6,302 nucleotides of DNA from Pseudomonadota bacterium (GTDB lineage Bacteria; Pseudomonadota; Alphaproteobacteria; Rhizobiales; Rhizobiaceae). Below, one piece after another: positions 1 through 6,302 of the stretch (positions are counted from its first letter, which is position 1; every line of letters begins with the position of its first letter). Both the position numbers and the translations under genes were made by a program. The stretch is from assembly GCA_023387715.1 (NCBI GenBank), contig JAEWHQ010000180.1, forward strand, positions 1 through 6,302. Direction: 5' to 3'. The notes beneath the pieces were generated by a model. It had not been told where the DNA came from. It searched no databases and was given only the letters and a program-made list of their open reading frames with translations.

Positions 1-774
1 TTGCAAATGCTCACCCGCAATCCGCTCGCAGGCCCCGGGCTCACCGGTGCTACTGCCGGTGCAGTAACGCCGATTGTATTTTGCTTTGTTTATTTACCTG
101 CAATTTCCTCTGTCTATTATCCGTTTATCGGCATGGCAGGCGCATTAACAGCCTCCGCCATAACCCTGTTGATTGCCGGTCACGGACAAAACAACCCGTT
201 ACATCTGGCACTTGGCGGCATCAGTATTTCACTCTTTTTAAATGCCCTCACCACCTATCTCATTCTGGCAAGCGGTGCGCAGGTTCCCTCGCTGTTATTC
301 TGGCTGACAGGTGGCTTGCAAGGGCGCTCATGGCCACAACTCACCCCCATGCTGCCATGGGTTTTCATTGCCGTTTGCGGCACATTTTATTGCCGGCGCG
401 TGCTTGAATTATTGTCCCTTGATCCGCAAGTTGCAGCTAGCATGGGTTTAGACATCAGGTTTTGGAAGCCGTGCCTGTTGATTTTAGCCATTCTGCCTGT
501 TGCAGGCATTGTGCCGGTAGCAGGGCCTGTGGCTTTTGTCGGGCTGGCAGCCCCGCATATTGCGCGGCTTTTAAGCAAAAACAATCAAACACAAACTCTT
601 ATTCTATGTATTTTTCTCGGCGGCTCTATGGTCAGCCTTGCTGATATTGTTGCCCGCACCATCGCCGCCCCGCAAGAACTCCCCGTTAGTATCATCACTG
701 CTTTAATCGGTGGCCCCGTCTTTATTTATCTGGCGCAAAAACGCTCAATTTCATCGACGGAAAATAGCCGATGA
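1..774 (+). CDS. FecCD-family iron-siderophore ABC transporter permease, 5' end cut by window edge
   Basis: Inner-membrane permease of an iron-chelate (siderophore or haem type) ABC importer; it would form half of the translocation channel. The visible 257 residues begin inside the conserved 'LQ..TRNPLA.P' segment, which sits at residue 79 of the complete paralogue downstream. About 78 residues, including the first membrane segments, are therefore outside the window, and the TTG at base 1 is an internal Leu codon, not a start. Several hydrophobic segments follow. The family's cytoplasmic coupling motif GPVAFVGLAAPHIAR is at visible residues 175-189, then LADIVART (213-220) and ELPVSIITALIGGP (226-239) near the C-terminus, all standard FecCD landmarks. 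The stop TGA overlaps the next start as ATGA, so the two permeases are probably translationally coupled. The PVAGPVAF form is closer to FecC than to FecD, but the substrate cannot be read from the sequence. The family is certain, the ligand unknown. Confidence 0.93.
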   Translation: MQMLTRNPLAGPGLTGATAGAVTPIVFCFVYLPAISSVYYPFIGMAGALTASAITLLIAGHGQNNPLHLALGGISISLFLNALTTYLILASGAQVPSLLFWLTGGLQGRSWPQLTPMLPWVFIAVCGTFYCRRVLELLSLDPQVAASMGLDIRFWKPCLLILAILPVAGIVPVAGPVAFVGLAAPHIARLLSKNNQTQTLILCIFLGGSMVSLADIVARTIAAPQELPVSIITALIGGPVFIYLAQKRSISSTENSR

Positions 775-1790
775 ATCAGCCAAAACAACAAATATGGCTG
801 TTTAGCTTTTGGGTTTTTCTTGCGCTGGCAACACCGTTTATCGCCGTATTTTTAGGCGTTGCAGATATCCCGTTCACAGATGTCTGGAAGAGTATCAGTG
901 GCACCGGTTCAGGGCACACGCAATCCATCATTCTTGACATCAGGCTACCGCGTATCATCACCGGTGCATTAAGCGGTCTTCATCTGGCTGTAGCCGGATT
1001 GATCCTGCAAAATATCACCCGCAATCCGCTGGCCGATCCCTCGATTATGGGCATTTCACAAGGTGCCACTTTTGCAGTCAGCCTGTTTTTACTGCTGACC
1101 ATGTCGCAAGATTATCATGGCTCGGCAGCATTGCCGGTTATACCCCTTCACTATTTACCATCCGTTGCGCTCATTGGCGGATTATTGGCCGGATTTATCA
1201 TTTATTGTCTCGCTATCCGTTCCGGTCTGTCGCCTTTACGGCTCACTTTATGTGGCATTGCGGTGGGTGCCGTTCTGCATGCGCTTGCCATTGGCCTCCT
1301 TGCCGGATGGGGATCAAACCGCATGGAAGTGATGCTGGAATGGCTGGCTGGCAGTCTTTATGCCCGCAGCTGGGAGCATGTACGCACACTGCTACCCTAT
1401 ACATTAATTGGTCTCGGAGCATTGTTTTTCCTGCACAGACCGCTTGAACTGTTAAAACTGAATGCAGAAAGTGCGGCTTCATTCGGCCTTGCCTATCAAA
1501 AACATTTGACCCTTGCGCTTGGCCTTGCATGTCTTCTTGCCGCCAGTGCTGTCGGAACGGTTGGCCCTATCAGTTTTGTCGGTCTGGTTGTCCCGCATCT
1601 TGCCCGCCTTTTAGCGCGCAAAAATCCGCAAATGATCTTCAGCTTCACCATCCTGATTGGCATAATCAGTGTCACGACCGGCGATCTTTTAGCACGCATG
1701 ATCGGTCAGGCGGAAGAAATTCCCGTTGGTGTGATGACAGCCTTTTTCGGCGCACCGCTTTTTATTCTGTTACTGCGCAAAACCCGTTGA
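771..1790 (+). CDS. FecCD-family iron-siderophore ABC transporter permease (complete)
   Basis: Second inner-membrane permease, expected to pair with the upstream permease around a shared substrate path. At 339 residues it has the normal family length. A first hydrophobic segment lies at about residues 9-29. The family block RLPRIITGALSG is at 58-69 and runs into LILQNITRNPLADPSIMG (77-94). Further hydrophobic segments are at about 130-148, 155-178, 206-221 and 246-262. The ATPase-coupling loop GPISFVGLVVPHLARLL is at 265-281, and GDLLARMIG..EEIPVG at 304-320 precedes the last membrane segment. The ATG lies in the ATGA overlap with the stop of the preceding gene. Only a weak purine stretch (GGAAAA) lies about 12 bases upstream, which fits coupled translation. 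Having two separate permease genes rather than one fused FhuB-like gene is the Fec/Fep-style layout. No regulatory site is visible; Fur control of the operon would be a guess, because its promoter is outside the window. Confidence 0.95.
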   Translation: MNQPKQQIWLFSFWVFLALATPFIAVFLGVADIPFTDVWKSISGTGSGHTQSIILDIRLPRIITGALSGLHLAVAGLILQNITRNPLADPSIMGISQGATFAVSLFLLLTMSQDYHGSAALPVIPLHYLPSVALIGGLLAGFIIYCLAIRSGLSPLRLTLCGIAVGAVLHALAIGLLAGWGSNRMEVMLEWLAGSLYARSWEHVRTLLPYTLIGLGALFFLHRPLELLKLNAESAASFGLAYQKHLTLALGLACLLAASAVGTVGPISFVGLVVPHLARLLARKNPQMIFSFTILIGIISVTTGDLLARMIGQAEEIPVGVMTAFFGAPLFILLLRKTR

Positions 1791-1796
1791 GATATC

Positions 1797-2591
1797 ATGC
1801 ACTTAAATTGCCATCATCTGACTGTTCATTATAAAAACCGTAAAGCGCTCAACGCATTTAACTTGCAGCTGAACAAAGGCGAAATCTGCACATTAATCGG
1901 CCCCAATGGTTCGGGCAAAAGCACTGCACTTCGAACAATCGCCGGACTAATCAAGCCCGATACAGGCCATGTGGATTTAAATGCCATATCACTTCAATCT
2001 TTGCCGCGACGGATGCTGGCGCGCAAGCTTGCCTTTTTACCGCAAAATCCTGCTGCACCTGATGAAATGAAAGTCGCACAACTGGTGCGCCAAGGGCGTT
2101 TTTCTCATGTCGGCCTGTGGCAGGCTTATCAACAAAAAGACGAGGACGCTATTCAATGGGCATTGCAAAGCACAGGTTTGGCTGGCTTTGGTGAGCGTTT
2201 TTTAAACGAGCTTTCAGGCGGCGAGCGCCAACGAGCATGGATTGCGGCAGCGATCGCACAAGAAGCAGAGGTTTTGCTGCTTGATGAACCAACCAGTTTT
2301 CTCGACATTGGCTATCAGGCCGAAGTACTTGATCTGGTTTATAAATTAAGCCGCGAGCGCGGCACAACCATTATCATGTCAATCCATGATATTAATCAGG
2401 CGATGGCGATTTGTGACCGCATCACCTTGCTGAAAGCAGGCCAGCAAATTTTTAACGGCACACCACATCGATTGGCACAAAGCGGATTGATTGAAGAAAC
2501 CTTCCGCATTAAGGGAAAATTTGTCTCCATCAGAGCTGATGCCCCGCCACATTTTGATGTCGACTGGCTAAACCATTGCCTTAAAATGTAG
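1797..2591 (+). CDS. Iron-siderophore ABC transporter ATP-binding protein (FecE/FhuC type)
   Basis: Cytoplasmic ATPase that should energise import through the two upstream permeases. It is 264 residues, the usual size for FecE/FhuC/FepC proteins, with every nucleotide-binding motif intact: Walker A GPNGSGKST (35-43), Q-loop Gln83 in FLPQNP, ABC signature LSGGERQR (139-146), Walker B VLLLDEP (159-165), D-loop SFLD (167-170) and switch His197 in SIHDIN. There is no extra C-terminal regulatory domain. The gene begins 6 bases after the second permease stops, with only a weak TTGAGA upstream, so it is very likely co-transcribed and coupled. It is the last gene of the block: its TAG stop lies inside the 3' end of the oppositely oriented adhesin gene (11-base overlap). 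The motifs look catalytically competent. Substrate identity follows the permease family and is not more precise than iron chelate or a related metal or corrinoid compound. Confidence 0.95.
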   Translation: MHLNCHHLTVHYKNRKALNAFNLQLNKGEICTLIGPNGSGKSTALRTIAGLIKPDTGHVDLNAISLQSLPRRMLARKLAFLPQNPAAPDEMKVAQLVRQGRFSHVGLWQAYQQKDEDAIQWALQSTGLAGFGERFLNELSGGERQRAWIAAAIAQEAEVLLLDEPTSFLDIGYQAEVLDLVYKLSRERGTTIIMSIHDINQAMAICDRITLLKAGQQIFNGTPHRLAQSGLIEETFRIKGKFVSIRADAPPHFDVDWLNHCLKM

Positions 2592-3636
2592 CGGTGACAA
2601 TCACCGTATCCGCATAAGAACCTGCTGCCGGCATTTGTCCTTGCTTGGCAAGCAACTCGGCACAAACCTGATAATTATCAATCATATTGACCATATTACC
2701 CGTTCCGCTGAGCGTGGATTTATCATTCCACTCCAATTTACAGCCCGGCTGCAGCAAGCGATATGGCAATAAGTCATTGTTGCTTTTCATATGAGCTACG
2801 TCTTGCCGGACATTCGATCCTTTATTGATGCTGATCGTATAGGGCGTTTGTTCTGTGCAGCGAATGCCGATATTACCATAAGCACGGATGGATTTATCGC
2901 CAAGCCCAAGCGCCAGCGCATCTTTCTTACCAAAATCAATGTCGAGAAAATTTTCCAACTGACAGTTTTTTAAAACCGATGCACTGACATTAAAATGACT
3001 GATGATTGTCCCATCCGCATCCGCCATGCCATTATCACAATCACCATTAAGCTGCTGACCAAATTTATAGCGCGTCACCAGTTGATAAGACGTATTATAA
3101 TGCCCTGCACGCACATGATCTTGTTGCTGCCGGTTCAGATAACTGAGCATCAATTGCTTTGAAGCGACAGTTGCCGGAGCAGACGGCGACCAAGTGCTGA
3201 CATAATGCACCCAACCCGCAGTAGCACCAGCCTCCCGCCAATCTGTAAGCACCCGCGTTTCATTATCTTTAAGCTGCATTTTCCAAGCCAAACGGGCATT
3301 GTCATGTCGTGTTTGGTAAAATCGCCCGCTATATTTCTTGCTCAAATCTGCCTGCAAAGGCTGGATATAGCTACAAAAGCGGATCACATCGTATTTTTGC
3401 GGAGAACTGCAGCTATATTCCACGGTCGCGCTGGCCGAGGCCATCTCATCGGCGACCATATCGATCTGCGTTTCGCCGAAATCAGTGATCGATTGAAGCG
3501 CACATGTACCACTTGCCGCCAAGACTGGCGCCTGAGGCACTGTCATCAGCAATGCCAGAGAAAAGATCACAAGCAACAGGCGCTTAACGGCATTTCTCAC
3601 GGATGTGAAGAGTTTGTGCATTTGATTTATAAACAT
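2581..3636 (-). CDS. Two-domain spore-coat-U (SCPU) protein, CsuE-like pilus tip adhesin
   Basis: Probable tip adhesin of an archaic (Csu-type) chaperone-usher pilus, secreted through the usher encoded just upstream. The 351-residue protein has a signal peptide: basic n-region to Arg19, hydrophobic core LLLVIFSLALLM (20-31), cleavage likely after VLA at residue 40. Two SCPU-like domains follow. The N-terminal one (about 45-191) starts with Cys45 and DFG and ends with a RAGHYNTSY strand. The C-terminal one (about 213-351) carries NVSASVLKNC, DIDFG, IGIRCTEQTPYTISINKG, LPYRL, LSGTGN, and ends in PAAGSYADTVIVTATF, the canonical SCPU ending. Single-domain SCPU proteins are pilins; a double-domain protein encoded after the usher matches CsuE. 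It has eight cysteines after the signal peptide (45, 76, 88, 200, 225, 260, 299, 325), more than one disulfide per domain would need. The ATG at 3636 overlaps the usher stop by 10 bases without a clear ribosome site; Met6 (ATG at 3621) is a possible alternative start. The binding target is unknown. Confidence 0.9.
   Translation of the reverse strand: MFINQMHKLFTSVRNAVKRLLLVIFSLALLMTVPQAPVLAASGTCALQSITDFGETQIDMVADEMASASATVEYSCSSPQKYDVIRFCSYIQPLQADLSKKYSGRFYQTRHDNARLAWKMQLKDNETRVLTDWREAGATAGWVHYVSTWSPSAPATVASKQLMLSYLNRQQQDHVRAGHYNTSYQLVTRYKFGQQLNGDCDNGMADADGTIISHFNVSASVLKNCQLENFLDIDFGKKDALALGLGDKSIRAYGNIGIRCTEQTPYTISINKGSNVRQDVAHMKSNNDLLPYRLLQPGCKLEWNDKSTLSGTGNMVNMIDNYQVCAELLAKQGQMPAAGSYADTVIVTATF
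2592..2606. terminator. Hairpin at the convergent junction, possible weak terminator
   Basis: A perfect 6-bp inverted repeat, CGGTGA-CAA-TCACCG, begins on the base after the ATPase stop codon and lies within the last codons of the adhesin gene (Val-Ile-Val-Thr). On the minus strand the stem is followed after four bases by ATTTTAA, a short T-run, so it could act as a weak intrinsic terminator for the pilus operon. On the plus strand no T-run follows. The stem is short and its bases also encode the conserved SCPU ending, so chance is a serious alternative. Confidence 0.25.
2641..2655. repeat. Short perfect inverted repeat TTGCTTG-G-CAAGCAA
   Basis: Seven bases repeat in inverted form around a single central G, so a folded form would have six pairs and a 3-base loop. 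It lies inside the adhesin coding region about 50 bases past the ATPase stop. No T-run follows on either strand, so it does not look like an intrinsic terminator. It could contribute to 3'-end folding of the read-through ABC transcript. Function is unknown and may be nil. Confidence 0.25.
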
Positions 3637-6041
3637 ACGACACCGTCTATCTCCGGTAATCCACCCGATTTTTCCTGATAGCTAAAATTCGCGTGACAGC
3701 TTCCCAAGCCATCCGGCATGGTAATTGTAAGAAAGTTTTGACTGCTTAAATTCGTCAGCCAAACACGCCCGTCATACCCCATAACCGATGTTTTTTGACT
3801 ATCATCCTGTATGACTTCCGAGCCAAGCGGCAAAGCATTTCCTGCCGCATCATGCACTATAACCGTTGCACCATTGATTTTATGCGCTCCAAAATCAACC
3901 GTCACGCCGGAACTATAAGCAGGCATAACAATGACTTGTGTTTCTTCCGGCTGTAAGTCGGCTGCTAATTTAGTCGGGTCAATTGTCAGCGTATTATTCT
4001 GATAAGATTGCAAATCAGGCACAAAAGCATGGCCGGATTGATTAGTCCTCGCCACCTGACGACCATTCAATAAAACCGGCATATCCGCACCGCCACCTTT
4101 GACAATAGCAAAAGCATCGCTCACCCGATTGACGAAAAAGATACCGCCGCCCGCTATGATCAAAGCGCCGTTCATGGTTGCGGTTACCCGCCCCTCTCCG
4201 CCTGCCTGATCAACCGATGCCGATAAAGAGCCAACACGGCTGCGATAATTGATACCTGCCGAACGACTGGACTGTCCGTTGAAACTCTCGCGATCTCTTA
4301 ATGTCCAGCTCAGCGGAGCATCACCCCAATATGCAGATTTCGATAATACGGTGTCGATATTGTCTTTTGAAGCATTGACCGAAGCATTCATATTGCTTTT
4401 GCCCATCGGTATAGTCACACCGGCAAAAACACCAAAATTGCGATGCTTTTGCAAATCCGCATAGCCGCTGACATAAAGCGATATCCGGTCAAAAATTGTC
4501 CGCGACCAACCAAGATTAAGCAGGCTTGCATTATCAGCCTGTGTTTCGCCGCGCACGCGGGAATAATTGATGTTGAGGTAGGACGGATCAAACACAAGCG
4601 GAAACGCAACACCAACGCTCAAAACGCTGTTTGCGCGTGCGGATAAAGGTGCTTTGTCCCCTTGTTCACGGTCAACCACCAGTCCGATCGTATTATATTG
4701 GCCAAAGCTTTGGCTATAATTGGCGTAAAAAGAAACATTCTTATAGGCCGTGGAATAATCGAGCGATAAACGCCCGCCATTTTCGGCCTCGCCATATTGA
4801 CGATAGTGACTGCCTGCAAAAGCCGCACTTACAGCCCCTAAACCACCAAGACTGGTGGCCAATCCGATCCCGCCATTCCATAAACCACGAATAGCCTCCA
4901 CATGCCCCTCAAGGGTTAATTGATTGCTTAAACCATAGCGGAGGCTGAATGATCCTGCCGGATCACGAGCATAATCAAATGAACTCTCACCGTAGCGTAA
5001 GCGCGGAAAACCAAGCTCGGCGGAAAAATCCAAAACGCCTTTGCCCAGCATATTGGCATTATAAAAATAACGGTGCCGGGTGCGGATTTCACGCCCCAAT
5101 GCATCGCGCAACACAATGCTGGCATCGCCTCTATTCATGAAAGGAAGACCGCTAAAATCAAAAGGTCCGGCTGGCACATCGCCTGAATAAACTTTGATAT
5201 TATTGAGATAGAGGTCAAGCGTCGATGGCACGGAAGTTGTTCCTGCCAGACTTGGCACAGGCGCTGTGACTAAATCCGGTCTCAGATCAAAATTACGTCT
5301 GATCTGCACCCCGCCAAAGCGCCAGGATGATGCCCAGCCCAAACCGCCTGAAACGCCATCGCCTAATTGATAGGTTATTGCCCGCTCCGGATCTGTATAC
5401 CGCCACGCACTATCCAATCGGGTTATATCGCGCCCAAGTACATCTTTTTCATCAAAGTCCGGATTAAACCGCCCTAAAGCCGTTGTCGAGAACACGCCAA
5501 ATGAAGAAACAAAACGCGCGTCAAAACTGCCGCTAAAATTTTTATGCGAGGACGCGCCCCATCCGGTGGCCCCATGAATTGTATAGTTTAGAATAAATGC
5601 CGGACTAACATGCAGATTTGAAAAATCAGGTTTTCCCCGCCTCTGTCCAATTTCTATCTTATTAGGGATGCGGGCAGCATCAACAGCTTGAAATAATATC
5701 CGCTGCCCTTCTTCATCATAGCGCCATGAAACACCTGACAAATTGTCGAGATTAATAAGCCCATCTTTATTCATCAGCCGATTATCCGGTTTCAAACCCG
5801 CTAATTGCAGTTCAGCAGGTTTTGCTTGTATTTTTCCGTTTGGCTCACGTTTAAAAGCCGCCAAAATACCAGTCGGATGTTCATTCATGACAACCTCAAG
5901 GATGAGGTCTTGTATTGGGGGTATGGTGGTTATTTGTTCTTGTGCCTGAGCAATCTGGGTGCCTGCAACAAGCAGACACCCAAGTAAGGGAAAGGCGCTG
6001 TTTTTAACCTCCAGATACCACCGCAGTTGCTTTAACCGCAT
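3627..6041 (-). CDS. Outer-membrane usher of a Csu-type chaperone-usher pilus (CsuD/FimD/PapC family)
   Basis: Outer-membrane assembly platform that accepts chaperone-bound pilins and exports the growing pilus. It is 804 residues, slightly short for ushers. A signal peptide (charged to Lys13, hydrophobic 16-28) probably ends at AQA (33). The periplasmic N-terminal domain follows at about 40-135 (DLILEVVMNEHP, then LINLDNLSGVSWRYDEE). The barrel contains DLYLNNIKVYSGDVPAGPFDF (275-295) and DASIVLRDALGREI (306-319), which mark the plug region and its flank. The tail has AIVKGGGADMPVLLNGRQVARTN (645-667), LTIDPTKLAADLQ (685-697) and YSSGVTVDFG (709-718), the usual usher C-terminal signatures, and finishes with a cysteine pair (782 and 803) typical of the family's last domain. 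The ATG at 6041 has a good upstream AAGGGGA five bases away, placing the start inside the 3' end of the chaperone gene (38-base overlap). The 3' end overlaps the adhesin start by 10 bases. The Csu (archaic) assignment rests on the SCPU partner next door. Confidence 0.95.
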   Translation of the reverse strand: MRLKQLRWYLEVKNSAFPLLGCLLVAGTQIAQAQEQITTIPPIQDLILEVVMNEHPTGILAAFKREPNGKIQAKPAELQLAGLKPDNRLMNKDGLINLDNLSGVSWRYDEEGQRILFQAVDAARIPNKIEIGQRRGKPDFSNLHVSPAFILNYTIHGATGWGASSHKNFSGSFDARFVSSFGVFSTTALGRFNPDFDEKDVLGRDITRLDSAWRYTDPERAITYQLGDGVSGGLGWASSWRFGGVQIRRNFDLRPDLVTAPVPSLAGTTSVPSTLDLYLNNIKVYSGDVPAGPFDFSGLPFMNRGDASIVLRDALGREIRTRHRYFYNANMLGKGVLDFSAELGFPRLRYGESSFDYARDPAGSFSLRYGLSNQLTLEGHVEAIRGLWNGGIGLATSLGGLGAVSAAFAGSHYRQYGEAENGGRLSLDYSTAYKNVSFYANYSQSFGQYNTIGLVVDREQGDKAPLSARANSVLSVGVAFPLVFDPSYLNINYSRVRGETQADNASLLNLGWSRTIFDRISLYVSGYADLQKHRNFGVFAGVTIPMGKSNMNASVNASKDNIDTVLSKSAYWGDAPLSWTLRDRESFNGQSSRSAGINYRSRVGSLSASVDQAGGEGRVTATMNGALIIAGGGIFFVNRVSDAFAIVKGGGADMPVLLNGRQVARTNQSGHAFVPDLQSYQNNTLTIDPTKLAADLQPEETQVIVMPAYSSGVTVDFGAHKINGATVIVHDAAGNALPLGSEVIQDDSQKTSVMGYDGRVWLTNLSSQNFLTITMPDGLGSCHANFSYQEKSGGLPEIDGVVCL

Positions 6042-6302
6042 AATCGTCCCCTTTGGCTGTAATTGTCAGCTGATCGCCTTGCTTGACCTTGCCGGCCTTT
6101 GCCTCCCATTGCACCGTGCTGCCGGCAAGAACATAGCCATTAAGGCCACTCCCAAAGCTGACTTTTTTATTACCGGTAACAGCCATTAAATTGGCAATTT
6201 TTGCGTGGCGTGTTCCGGTATTCGTAGCCGTAATTTGTACGTTTTTACCATGCTGACGTACTTTCCATTGTAAGTCGCTCGCAGCCGCCCGCTCAGAAAA
6301 GA
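6004..6302 (-). CDS. Periplasmic pilus chaperone (PapD-like, CsuC type), N-terminal part outside window
   Basis: C-terminal 98 residues of a periplasmic chaperone that would hold pilins by donor-strand complementation and deliver them to the adjacent usher. The reading frame is open from the right edge (first full codon at 6300-6298) to TAA at 6004-6006. It starts FSERAAASDLQWKVRQHG, continues with VQITATNTGTRHAKIANLMA, and then GSGLNGYVLAGSTVQWEAK and GDQLTITAKGDDYAVKATAV. The W.v...g..v.i.a.N.G..Ha+i pattern and the later YVLAGS..W turn are those of the second immunoglobulin-like domain of archaic pilus chaperones. The ATG at 6186 is an internal Met: the same frame carries conserved sequence upstream of it. 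The donor-strand domain, signal peptide and start are not in the window. The position directly before the usher, with a 38-base overlap, fits the csuC-csuD order and supports a family call that would be weak from so short a fragment alone. Confidence 0.85.
   Translation of the reverse strand, partial: FSERAAASDLQWKVRQHGKNVQITATNTGTRHAKIANLMAVTGNKKVSFGSGLNGYVLAGSTVQWEAKAGKVKQGDQLTITAKGDDYAVKATAVVSGG
6047..6053 (-). promoter_or_regulatory. Ribosome binding site of the usher gene
   Basis: Read on the minus strand, AAGGGGA ends five bases before the ATG at 6041-6039. It is the clearest Shine-Dalgarno-like site among the internal gene starts of this window and lies inside the chaperone coding sequence. 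It supports the usher start that overlaps the chaperone by 38 bases, and no alternative ATG, GTG or TTG start in this frame precedes the signal-peptide core. Call by inspection only. Confidence 0.6.

Noticed and set aside
1..3. TTG at the first base as the start codon of the first permease
   Set aside because: It is the Leu of the conserved 'LQ..TRNPLA' motif, which lies about 78 residues into the family; the gene is cut by the window edge.
2592..3636. Reading the two-domain SCPU protein as a spore coat component
   Set aside because: The domain name is historical. The neighbouring usher and chaperone genes and the signal peptide show a pilus subunit or adhesin.
3205..3678. 157-codon plus-strand open frame opposite the adhesin and usher ends
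   Set aside because: It is antisense to two well-supported overlapping genes, shows no recognisable motif and its composition reads as a shadow frame.
4843..4858. Inverted repeat CCACCA-AGAC-TGGTGG within the usher gene
   Set aside because: It falls in Gly-rich barrel codons, has no T-run on either strand and lies mid-gene; a 6-bp stem is expected by chance in a gene this long.
5976..5987. Lipobox-like LLGC (residues 19-22) in the usher signal peptide, suggesting a lipoprotein
   Set aside because: The hydrophobic core continues past the cysteine (LLVAG) to a good signal peptidase I site AQA at residue 33, and ushers are integral outer-membrane barrels, not lipoproteins.
6004..6186. A separate 60-residue protein starting at ATG 6186
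   Set aside because: The frame stays open to the window edge with chaperone-like sequence upstream, so this is the C-terminal end of the chaperone and not a small gene.

Overview
The window is packed with coding sequence. It holds two gene blocks that point at each other and meet around base 2586. Both are typical of a Gram-negative bacterium, since an outer-membrane usher and a periplasmic chaperone are present. Base composition looks close to half GC and is similar across both blocks. I lean weakly towards an alphaproteobacterium of the Bartonella/Brucella type, but nothing here fixes the taxon.

Left block (+ strand, 1-2591): the last three genes of an iron-siderophore/haem-type ABC importer. 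They are a FecCD-family permease cut by the left edge, a second complete FecCD-family permease that starts in an ATGA overlap, and a FecE/FhuC-type ATPase after a 6-base gap. The two permeases would form a heterodimeric inner-membrane channel powered by the ATPase. The periplasmic binding protein, any TonB-dependent receptor and the promoter are not in the window and would be expected to the left.

Right block (- strand, 6302-2581): the distal end of an archaic (Csu/sigma-type) chaperone-usher pilus operon. In transcription order it holds the C-terminal part of a periplasmic chaperone (cut by the right edge), a complete outer-membrane usher, and a two-domain spore-coat-U (SCPU) protein that is the likely tip adhesin. 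This is the csuC-csuD-csuE order known from Acinetobacter. The major and minor pilin genes would lie beyond the right edge. The three genes overlap one another (38 and 10 bases), which suggests translational coupling.

The two blocks overlap tail to tail by 11 bases, so there is no intergenic terminator space. A 6-bp hairpin lies right after the ATPase stop, inside the last codons of the adhesin. The only intergenic DNA is the 6 bases at 1791-1796. I see no RNA genes, mobile elements, CRISPR arrays or origins. The gene families are well known and I do not see a new system; the points worth a second look are the convergent junction and the cysteine content of the adhesin.
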